A stretch of 64,000 bases of DNA, from contig CAUJDI010000063.1 of NCBI GenBank assembly GCA_963169565.1, positions 1 to 64,000 on the forward strand, given 5' to 3'. The translations under genes were made by a program, and so were the position numbers. The notes under the pieces were generated by a model. It worked only from the letters and a program-made list of their open reading frames with translations, searched no databases and was not told where the DNA came from. This document shows, piece after piece, positions 28,160 to 37,124 of this stretch (positions are counted from its first letter, which is position 1; every line of letters begins with the position of its first letter). This DNA comes from Bacillota bacterium. Lineage in GTDB: Bacteria > Bacillota > Clostridia > Christensenellales > Aristaeellaceae.

Positions 28160-28993
28160 ATGATAAAGCTTGAGGTTGACGGGCATGGAGTCGAGCTGAG
28201 GGCTTACCATGATCTCAGCTGGCTGAAGGAATATGGTCGGGTCTTCTGTGTGTTCGACCGTCTCATCTCCGGCAACCTGTGCCTGGGAACGGAGAAGAAC
28301 GGCGAGAAGCTTTTTATTAAATATGCGGGCGCGCCGACCGTGAATTTCGCGGGAAGCCCTCAAAGGGCGGTGAACTGGCTCCGTGAGGCGGAAGAAAAAT
28401 ATCACCAGCTCAAGCACCCGAAATTGAGTGCCGTGGTGTCCCGCATAAATGCCGTAAACGGCTTTGGGCTCGTTTTCAAGTGGTTCGAGGGATTTGCGCT
28501 TGCCCCGCTTGAAGCTCGTATGCGCGAACTGCGCGGACTGCCCCTGTCAGCAAGGCTCTTCCTGTATGACGGGCTTGCGGATTTCATGGCGTACGCCTCT
28601 GGCAGGGACTACGTCCTGTCAGGATTCTCGGACAGGCATCTCATGATCGACTTAATTGGCCTGGACGCTCTTGTCTGCTCTGCGGACGACATGCTGCAGA
28701 TGCCGGCTGTCACGCCTTACCCGAAAATGCCGGGTTCACCCTGGTATATCCCCCCGGAAGGGTATTTGCGCGGCGCGCGGCTGAATGAGCAGAGCAACGT
28801 TTACATCATGGGCGCGCTGGCCTTCACGTTCTTCGGAAACCGGTCCACGATGGACAAAGCGGGCTGGGAAGCCGGCAGCCTGCTGTATGATGCCGCAAAA
28901 CAGGCAGTTTCGGAACATCCCGGCAAAAGACAAGAAACAGCGTTGGAATTCCTCTCCAATTGGCGTTCCGCGGTGATGCGGCTCCCGGCATGA
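28160..28993 (+). CDS. Divergent serine/threonine protein kinase-like protein
   Basis: [16 protein letters not shown] (Lys), [20 protein letters not shown] (C-helix Glu), [34 protein letters not shown] (APE-like segment); no canonical HRD or DFG. Confidence 0.65.
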   Translation: MIKLEVDGHGVELRAYHDLSWLKEYGRVFCVFDRLISGNLCLGTEKNGEKLFIKYAGAPTVNFAGSPQRAVNWLREAEEKYHQLKHPKLSAVVSRINAVNGFGLVFKWFEGFALAPLEARMRELRGLPLSARLFLYDGLADFMAYASGRDYVLSGFSDRHLMIDLIGLDALVCSADDMLQMPAVTPYPKMPGSPWYIPPEGYLRGARLNEQSNVYIMGALAFTFFGNRSTMDKAGWEAGSLLYDAAKQAVSEHPGKRQETALEFLSNWRSAVMRLPA

Positions 28994-28996
28994 ATA

Positions 28997-30094
28997 CTAC
29001 AGGCTGACCATTCCGTCCCTGACCTTCAAAATACAATCTGGTCTGATTCCGTCCAGCCCGCTCAAGTCAGTGCAGGTCAGGAGTGTTTGCATGCTGTCAA
29101 GCCTTGAAAGCAGCCTGGCGCACCTTCCCTGGTCCAGTTCGCTGAGGACGTCATCCAGCAGCAGCAGCGGCGCTTCCCCGTGTGCTCTTGCCAGAATATC
29201 GATCTGCGCCAGCCGCATGGCGAGCGCGGCGGTCCTGGCCTGGCCTTGTGAAGCGAAGGAACGCATTTCCTGACCAGCCAGCATCAGCCGCAGATCATCC
29301 CTGTGTGGGCCCGGCCCCGTGGACAGCCGCCGCAGATCGTCCGCCCTGCCTTCTTGGAGCTGTTCCATCAGGTCCTTCTCCGGATGGATGGATTCTGCAA
29401 GCGTTCCCTGATACCGTAGGAAAAAGTGTTCATCCCTCCGGCCCGAAATATAGGCGTAATGTTCTTTCGCGGCCTGGCTGATGGCGTTTGCAGCGTCCCT
29501 TCTCTGACGCACAATCGGGGCCGCGGCCCTGGACAGCTGTTCATCCCAGACGTCAAGCTGCCCCGCATCCGCGTTCCCCCTGATGATTTCCTTCAGCAGG
29601 GCGTTCCGCTGGCGCAGGATTGAGCCATAGGTCTGGATCGCGTAGAAATAGGCGGCCTGGCTCTGGGAAAGAAGCATATCCAGAAACCCGCGACGCCCCT
29701 GCGGCGGGCCTTTGACGAGATCAAGATCCTCCGGCGAGAACATGACGCAGGTCATGTGACCCATCAGCTCGCCGATCCGCTGGACGACTTTCCCGTTGAT
29801 ATAGATCAACTTTCGTTCACCCTGCTGGTTGAACAGGCGAACGCCCACTTCATCCTGAATGGATACGCGCTGAATGCGCGCGTGCACGGCGCAGGTTTTC
29901 TCACCGATCCTGATCATGTCCCGGTCGATGGACGTGCGGTGACTTCGGCCAAGGCAGCATAAATGGATCGCCTCAAGGAGATTGGTTTTCCCAGCCCCAT
30001 TGTCTCCGACGAACACTGTGAGGCCGTCCGGCGGCATCACCGTCAGCTGACGGTAGGAGCGAAACTGGTGCAGGCGAAGCTGGAGCAGGCGCAT
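28997..30094 (-). CDS. recF: DNA replication/repair protein RecF
   Basis: MRLLQLRLHQFRSYRQLTV; GDNGAGKTNLLEAIHLCCLGRSHRT; STGPGPHRDDL; LLLDDVLSELD. Confidence 0.96.
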   Translation of the reverse strand: MRLLQLRLHQFRSYRQLTVMPPDGLTVFVGDNGAGKTNLLEAIHLCCLGRSHRTSIDRDMIRIGEKTCAVHARIQRVSIQDEVGVRLFNQQGERKLIYINGKVVQRIGELMGHMTCVMFSPEDLDLVKGPPQGRRGFLDMLLSQSQAAYFYAIQTYGSILRQRNALLKEIIRGNADAGQLDVWDEQLSRAAAPIVRQRRDAANAISQAAKEHYAYISGRRDEHFFLRYQGTLAESIHPEKDLMEQLQEGRADDLRRLSTGPGPHRDDLRLMLAGQEMRSFASQGQARTAALAMRLAQIDILARAHGEAPLLLLDDVLSELDQGRCARLLSRLDSMQTLLTCTDLSGLDGIRPDCILKVRDGMVSL

Positions 30095-30095
30095 G

Positions 30096-30572
30096 TTATT
30101 TATGATACCTCTGTCCTGAGATGATTTTAAAGGCCCGGTAAAGCTGTTCCAGCAGCATGACGCGGGCCAGCTGATGCGGAAAGGTCATTTCAGACAGGGA
30201 CAGCGTCTCATCTGCGCGGTCGCAGACTTCTTTGGACAGCCCGAGTGAGCCGCCGATGACAAACACGACGGAAAGGGACTGATCGCGCCATTGGCTGACG
30301 TTTTCGCTGAATGAGATGCTGTCCTTCCGTTTGCCTGTGATTTCCAGCACAACGACGTGGTCCTGCGGCCTCAGGCGGCTCAGGATCCTGCCGCCCTCTG
30401 TCTTCAGGGTGTTCTCCATGTCTTTTCCCGACGCGCTGCCAGGATCCTTTTCATCAGGAAGTTCGATCACTTCGATCCTGCAGTGCCGGTTCAGCCTGGA
30501 CAGATACTCCCTGGCCGCCAGGTCGAACCCCTTCTCCTTCAGCTTCCCGACAGCAATGATCGTCACGCGCAT
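30096..30572 (-). CDS. rlmH: 23S rRNA (pseudouridine(1915)-N(3))-methyltransferase RlmH
   Basis: MRVTIIAVGKLKEKGFDLAAREYLSRL; FVIGGSLGLSKEV; MTFPHQLARVMLLEQLYRAFKIISGQRYHK. Confidence 0.96.
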   Translation of the reverse strand: MRVTIIAVGKLKEKGFDLAAREYLSRLNRHCRIEVIELPDEKDPGSASGKDMENTLKTEGGRILSRLRPQDHVVVLEITGKRKDSISFSENVSQWRDQSLSVVFVIGGSLGLSKEVCDRADETLSLSEMTFPHQLARVMLLEQLYRAFKIISGQRYHK

Positions 30573-30849
30573 CCCGGGTCCGCGATCCTTTGCATGCTAT
30601 CCAAAATGTTCCGATGTCCTTTCGCAGAGATCATATGGGGAGTATATCACAAAGCGCCAATTCCTTGATGGGAACTGCTTCACAGGATCGTAAAGATTCA
30701 TCAACAGCACGATTGGGTGAATAGGATCCGCAGATCCGTGAATAATTGCACAGATTCATAAATCATCCGATCATTTTTCTCATGCTTTTCATCGATTCCT
30801 GATTTCCGAAAACGAATATGCATCGGCTTCAGCCCTCTTACTCAAACAC

Positions 30850-31005
30850 CTGTTCTATCCACACTGTCCACAGGTTTATCCACAGAATTCCGGGTTTTAT
30901 GTTGACTTTTGCGATGAAATGGAAATTATGCGGGAAAAATAGAAAGTTTTCGCCGGTTATCCACAGGAACCGATGCCTGATTATCCCAAGTGCTTTCCAC
31001 ACGAA
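30850..31005. promoter_or_regulatory. DnaA-box cluster (candidate oriC or DnaA-binding regulatory locus)
   Basis: Two perfect TTATCCACA boxes (30876-30884, 30957-30965) plus near-matches CTATCCACA (30855), CTGTCCACA (30864), CTTTCCACA (30993), in a ~500-bp intergenic region beside rlmH-recF with an A/T-rich stretch. Confidence 0.65.
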
Positions 31006-31071
31006 CTGATTTTCAGACCATGGTCCGTTCTTTGTTCCGGATAAGTCCGGCATCAGGAAGCTCCTTATAAC

Positions 31072-31098
31072 AAAAAACCCGCCTTCCCGGCGGGTCGG
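31072..31098 (-). terminator. Rho-independent terminator of the ABC ATPase gene
   Basis: Minus strand CCCGCC-GGGAA-GGCGGG hairpin followed by TTTTTTG. Confidence 0.8.
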
Positions 31099-31109
31099 GG
31101 TTCACAGGG

Positions 31110-32231
<1,122 letters not shown>

Positions 32232-32451
32232 GATAAACCTCCTTATTTGCTGCGTGCATTCCAGGCACATTCACTTATATCGCAGTATAAGTGCCTGGGG
32301 ACTGGATTTCCATTGATGGAATTGCTGAAGTTCTGCCCCGTCCTTTGTGCAAAACTTGAAACGGACGGAAGAATGAGGACAGTACAACAGCATCTTTTCC
32401 TGCACTGGCAAACACATTGGGATGTTTTGATTGAATCCCAAACCGCGCTGC

Positions 32452-32724
32452 CTAACCGCGCGACTCCCGGAAGAGATAACCTGTCCTGCCTTCACCGGCG
32501 GACCTGAGCACCTCGAGCAGCCTGGCGCCATACTCCCCCAACGCGTTCAGCATCGCCCCCCCGTGCGTCAGAATGATCGTAACGTCATTGAGTTCACCAA
32601 GACAATCCGTCAACGCATCCAGGTTCGCCCCGTAATGCTCCGGAAGCGCCAACACATGCTTAATATAGGAGTGCGCTTTAACCCGGGAATCCATCTTCCT
32701 GCCGTCCAGTTCAATCGTCCGCAT
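32452..32724 (-). CDS. Barstar family protein (ribonuclease inhibitor)
   Basis: VLALPEHYGANLDALTDCLGEL matches the barstar LPEYYGxNLDALWD core; downstream of and overlapping a barnase-like gene. Confidence 0.9.
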   Translation of the reverse strand: MRTIELDGRKMDSRVKAHSYIKHVLALPEHYGANLDALTDCLGELNDVTIILTHGGAMLNALGEYGARLLEVLRSAGEGRTGYLFRESRG

Positions 32725-33265
32725 GTTCTTCCTCCCCGTAAAGCAGGATAAAACTGCTGTAGTGGTCCCCGGTATAGTAGATCAGTCCGTCGTTTGAGAA
32801 AACGATCCGCTTTGCCCCGCGGCTGCCTGCGCCAAGGGTGTCAATGTCGCACTCGAAATACACTCTGCCGGCTTTTTCCGGAAGCAGCCCCTCATAATTA
32901 CCGAAAACGTCGCCGCCAATACAGGCATCCTCAATATACGGGCGCAGATCGCCGCTCTGCCACCCAAGTGCGCGCGCCTGTGATTTTGTGATGTAGTTGC
33001 CCGGCAGGCGTCCATAGCGCTTCAGGTATAGCGCAACGTCATCCTTTGAAGAATAGATCCCGTCTTCATCGATATCGGGAATCTTTCCCGGCACATCTGT
33101 TTCTGTGCCAGCATGACCGGCGGTCTCGCCGGTCGATCGCTGAACGGAAATCCCGTCCTGTGTCCTGGGATCCGGCGTCCGGCTGATAAGCAGCGCCGCG
33201 GCTGTCACAGCGATCATCAGCACAAGGACGACGGCCGGCAGTGTCTTCCTGTTCAGTCTTTTCAT
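32711..33265 (-). CDS. Secreted barnase-type ribonuclease
   Basis: N-terminal signal/TM; LPGNYITKSQARALGW...CIGGDVFGNYEGLLP...VYFECDID...GAKRIVFSNDGLIYYTGDHYSSF conserves the catalytic Glu/Arg/His positions of barnase. Confidence 0.92.
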   Translation of the reverse strand: MKRLNRKTLPAVVLVLMIAVTAAALLISRTPDPRTQDGISVQRSTGETAGHAGTETDVPGKIPDIDEDGIYSSKDDVALYLKRYGRLPGNYITKSQARALGWQSGDLRPYIEDACIGGDVFGNYEGLLPEKAGRVYFECDIDTLGAGSRGAKRIVFSNDGLIYYTGDHYSSFILLYGEEEHADD

Positions 33266-33399
33266 ATTTCAGCCTTTCAGACACGGTTTCAAACCGTGGT
33301 ATACTTCATTTGCTTGCCCGCAAGTCCTGCAGGAAGGCTTTTATCATTGATGCGTTCCATTCCGGCAGAGACAAGGTCAGGGCATCGTGAGGAGTCAAG

Positions 33400-34245
33400 A
33401 TGGGTTTTAAAGATTTCATGGGAAGCATCCTGCCGCCTCTATTGCGGCACATCCCAAGGGACAAGCCGTTGCTGTATCCATTCTATCTCGCGGGCCAGGT
33501 GAACGTGCGGCAAGAGGAGGTCTCCCTGAAACGCCTCCCGTTGCCCTTTGACGGCCTAAGCATCTCCTATGCCTCCGACATCCATTTTGGCGACTATCTC
33601 ACGAGGGACCAGGCTGTCGACCTGTATCACCAGCTGCTTTCACTTGGTTCGGATCTGATCATTCTGGGCGGGGATTATGGGCAGAATTACCAGCAATCCC
33701 TCCAATTCTTCAGGGAGATCCCTTCTTTCCCGGCGTCCGTCCCTGTGCTGGCCGTGCTGGGCAATCATGATTACGGCCGCAAAACGGACAGGATGAGCGT
33801 CCTGCTTGACGCGATGAAGGAGAAGAACGTCACTCCGCTGGTCAATGAAGTATGGACGATGGACAAGGGGGACAAAATGCTTGCCGTCTGTGCGCCGGAT
33901 GATGTCAAATGCGGGATGCCTGACTTCAGGCCTTTGACAAAAGGGGCGCGCAGGGCGGACTTTGTGATCTTCGCTCCGCATTCCCCGGATTTGATCCCGG
34001 AGGCATATTCTACGGGTTTCTCTTTCCAGCTGGCTCTCTGCGGGCATACGCACGGCGGGCAAATCGCTTTGTTCGGGCGGAGCCTGCTCGCCTCCAGCCG
34101 CTACGGCGACCGCTACCGCGCGGGCTGGTACCATGAGAACGGGGCGGTCATCCACGTCAGCAGCGGGGTCGGCACGTCCATCCTGCCTGTTCGCCTGGGC
34201 ACCAGGGCGGAGATCCATCATTTTACCTTACGGTCTGAGCAATAG
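33400..34245 (+). CDS. Metallophosphoesterase
   Basis: ISYASDIHFG; LIILGGDYG; VLGNHDYG; LCGHTHGGQIALFG. Confidence 0.9.
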   Translation: MGFKDFMGSILPPLLRHIPRDKPLLYPFYLAGQVNVRQEEVSLKRLPLPFDGLSISYASDIHFGDYLTRDQAVDLYHQLLSLGSDLIILGGDYGQNYQQSLQFFREIPSFPASVPVLAVLGNHDYGRKTDRMSVLLDAMKEKNVTPLVNEVWTMDKGDKMLAVCAPDDVKCGMPDFRPLTKGARRADFVIFAPHSPDLIPEAYSTGFSFQLALCGHTHGGQIALFGRSLLASSRYGDRYRAGWYHENGAVIHVSSGVGTSILPVRLGTRAEIHHFTLRSEQ

Positions 34246-35271
34246 GGGCAGGCTCGGCTCGGCATTGAGGCGAAGGCCGGCGAAATCGCTTCTTTGGTAT
34301 TGAACGTACGCCGCGGCGCCGATCATCGAAGCATTGTCACCGCATAGATCAAGCGTCGGCATCAAAAGCCTGATCCTCCTTTCATCGCAGGAGCGCTGCA
34401 TTTCCCTGCGGAGCAGGGAGTTGGCGGATACACCTCCTGCCAGCGCGATGGTATCCCACCCTCGTCTGCGGCATGCCTTCATCGCCTTTGCTGTCAGGTG
34501 GCTGACCACTGCCATCCGGAAGGAGGCGGCCAGATCAGCCCTGTTGTATGATTCACTGCGCTGCTCAAGCCCGTGCAGCAGATTGATAAAGGCAGTCTTC
34601 AGCCCCGAGAAGCTGTAGTTATACTCCCCGTCCGGATTTGGCTGGGGCAGAAGGTAGGCGTGCGGATCCCCCTCTTCCGCCAGCCTGTCAAGGTTCGGCC
34701 CGCCCGGGTAGGGAAGGCCCAGAACCCTTGCCGCTTTGTCAAAAGCCTCCCCCGCCGCGTCATCCAGCGTGCCGCCCAGCAAGCGGTAGCCGTCATTGAG
34801 AGTTTCCACCAGATGGCTGTGGCCGCCGGATACCACCAGGCAGAGGAAGGGCGGCTTCAGTTCCGGGTAGATCAGGTAATTCGCGCTGATGTGCCCATGG
34901 ATATGGTTGACGGCGATCAGCGGCTTGTTCAGGGCGTAGGCCAATCCCTTGGCATAGCTCACACCCACGAGCAGGGCGCCGACCAGCCCCGGTCCCTTTG
35001 TGACAGCGACCGCGTCGATTTCTTTGATTTCCATTTTAGCTTCAGACAAGACGGCGCGGACCGTCGTGTCGATCTTCTCGATATGTGATCTGCTGGCGAT
35101 CTCCGGCACGACGCCGCCATAAGGGACGTGCAGCAGGATCTGTGAATATACAGCGTCCGAAAGGACCTTCCGTCCGTCTTCGACGACTGCCGCCGCGGTC
35201 TCATCACAGGACGTCTCTATCGCCAGGATCCGGACCGGGCCTTGCTTGTCCGGGACGACGCGACCGTTCAT
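34228..35271 (-). CDS. tsaD: tRNA N6-adenosine threonylcarbamoyltransferase TsaD
   Basis: ILAIETSCDETAAAVVEDG; VNHIHGHISANYL; VSGGHSHLV; GGVSANSLLR. Confidence 0.97.
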   Translation of the reverse strand: MNGRVVPDKQGPVRILAIETSCDETAAAVVEDGRKVLSDAVYSQILLHVPYGGVVPEIASRSHIEKIDTTVRAVLSEAKMEIKEIDAVAVTKGPGLVGALLVGVSYAKGLAYALNKPLIAVNHIHGHISANYLIYPELKPPFLCLVVSGGHSHLVETLNDGYRLLGGTLDDAAGEAFDKAARVLGLPYPGGPNLDRLAEEGDPHAYLLPQPNPDGEYNYSFSGLKTAFINLLHGLEQRSESYNRADLAASFRMAVVSHLTAKAMKACRRRGWDTIALAGGVSANSLLRREMQRSCDERRIRLLMPTLDLCGDNASMIGAAAYVQYQRSDFAGLRLNAEPSLPLLLRP

Positions 35272-36011
35272 CTCTTCACCCGTTTTCGCATCGCCTGGGC
35301 GCCAAACGAAAGAATGAGGAGCATCAGGAACGGGAGAAGGATGCCCGGGAAGGCTTTCATCGCATACGAAACAAAAAAAGGCTGCGGCATCAGCTGGATC
35401 ATCAGGTCTGTCCGGGGGTCCAGCAGCCAGAGGTCATTTGGGAACACTGTCTGATGGAGCAAGGCAAAAGCGCCATTAAAATCGATCGCTGCCCAGACGC
35501 CCGCTAGCAGCAGCAGGAATACTGCAGCCGCAAAGGCCAGCCGCGTGCTTTTTGCCAGCATACCGATCCGAAGGCCTTGCAAGTTCATGGGGACGCACAG
35601 GAGCAAAACATACAGCAAAGCCAGGGGTATGACGAGCATCATCAGCAGTCCGGATAGGTCCGCCAAAGACTTCACATCCTGGAGATGGACCAATTCATGC
35701 TCATGAAACGCGGGCTGCAATCCTCCGTCTTTCATCACCTCAAGCTGCGCCGTGTTCTGATTCCCGCTCAAAAAACCTGCGATACCCTCCGCCAGCGCCG
35801 GATATGATGAAGCGGGAACGCCTGACGCACCGGTATCGGCATGTTCATGAAACAGGGATGAAAGGATCTCAGGATTCAGCGCGGGGATGAAAAGCAGGCG
35901 TGCAGCCATGAAAAGACATGCAGTCAGCAGGATCCCAGCCAAGAGATGCATGATAAAAGGCCTCCCGGCATCCGCTTCCACAGCAGTGTCGCCTTTCTGA
36001 TGAATCATCAC
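35268..36011 (-). CDS. TIGR01906/DUF1461-like integral membrane protein
   Basis: N-terminal TM, FHEHELVHLQDVK motif, then three C-terminal TM segments. Confidence 0.75.
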   Translation of the reverse strand: MMIHQKGDTAVEADAGRPFIMHLLAGILLTACLFMAARLLFIPALNPEILSSLFHEHADTGASGVPASSYPALAEGIAGFLSGNQNTAQLEVMKDGGLQPAFHEHELVHLQDVKSLADLSGLLMMLVIPLALLYVLLLCVPMNLQGLRIGMLAKSTRLAFAAAVFLLLLAGVWAAIDFNGAFALLHQTVFPNDLWLLDPRTDLMIQLMPQPFFVSYAMKAFPGILLPFLMLLILSFGAQAMRKRVKR

Positions 36012-37096
36012 TGCATCTTCAGATAGGCGGTGATAAAGCCGTCCAGGTTGCCGTTCATCACATCATCGATGTTTCCGGACTCAAATCCGGTCCGGTGATC
36101 CTTCACCATCGTGTACGGCTGGAATACATAGGAACGGATCTGGCTCCCCCATTCGATTTTTTTCATTTCGCCCTTGATTTCCGCCATCTTTTCCTCGTTC
36201 TCACGCTCGCGAAGCTCCAGCAGCCTTGCCTTGAGCATGCGGATGCACATTTCCCTGTTCTGTACCTGGGAGCGTTCGTTCTGACTGTAAACGACGATGC
36301 CGCTTGGCATATGGGTCATCCGCACGGCGGAATCCGTCTTGTTGACGTGCTGACCGCCGGCGCCGGTGGAGCGGTAGGTATCCACACGGATCTCCTCAAA
36401 GTTGAGCTCAATGTCACCCTCCCCCTCCATGATCGGCGCGACGTCAAGGGAAGCGAAGGAGGTGTGCCGCCTGGCATTGGAGTCAAAGGGGCTGATGCGC
36501 ACCAGACGATGGACGCCTTTCTCGCCGCGGAGAAAACCGTAGGCGTTCTCACCGTCCACTTCGAAGGATACTGACTTGATGCCCGCCTCATCCCCCTCCA
36601 GGTAATCAAGCAGGGTGATCCTAAACCCCATGCGCTCACAGTAACGGGTGTACATCCGGTAGAGCATCTGGGTCCAGTCCTGCGCCTCGGTTCCACCGGC
36701 GCCTGCGTGCAGGGAGAGGATGGCGTTGCTGCCGTCGTAATCGCCGCGCATCAAGGTCTCAAGCGACAGCGCCTCAATTTTTCCCTTCAGTTCCTGAAGA
36801 TCGCTTTCCACCTCTCCGGCGGCGTTCCCGTCGTTCTCTTCCTCAGCCAGCTGGATCATGACCTCCAGGTCATCCCGCTGCTGGAGGAGGTATGTATAAT
36901 GGCTGATCTTGTTCTCAAGGGTCGTGATGCGTTTGTTGACCAGCGTTGAATGCTCCAGGTCATCCCAAAATCCCGGCGCACCCATCTCTTCCTTCAGCTC
37001 GGTCAGCTCCTGGAGCATCTGTTCAATGTGGAGGCCGCCGCGGATCTCCTCCAGTTCGTCCCGAAGCTCAGCGAGGGTCATTTTTATCTGTTCCAT
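36008..37096 (-). CDS. prfB: Peptide chain release factor 2
   Basis: LHAGAGGTEAQDWTQML (GGQ region follows: STGAGGQHVNKTDSAVRMTHMPSGIVV). Confidence 0.96.
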   Translation of the reverse strand: MEQIKMTLAELRDELEEIRGGLHIEQMLQELTELKEEMGAPGFWDDLEHSTLVNKRITTLENKISHYTYLLQQRDDLEVMIQLAEEENDGNAAGEVESDLQELKGKIEALSLETLMRGDYDGSNAILSLHAGAGGTEAQDWTQMLYRMYTRYCERMGFRITLLDYLEGDEAGIKSVSFEVDGENAYGFLRGEKGVHRLVRISPFDSNARRHTSFASLDVAPIMEGEGDIELNFEEIRVDTYRSTGAGGQHVNKTDSAVRMTHMPSGIVVYSQNERSQVQNREMCIRMLKARLLELRERENEEKMAEIKGEMKKIEWGSQIRSYVFQPYTMVKDHRTGFESGNIDDVMNGNLDGFITAYLKMQ

Positions 37097-37124
37097 ACCC
37101 AGAATCATATTGCTTTCATCCTTA

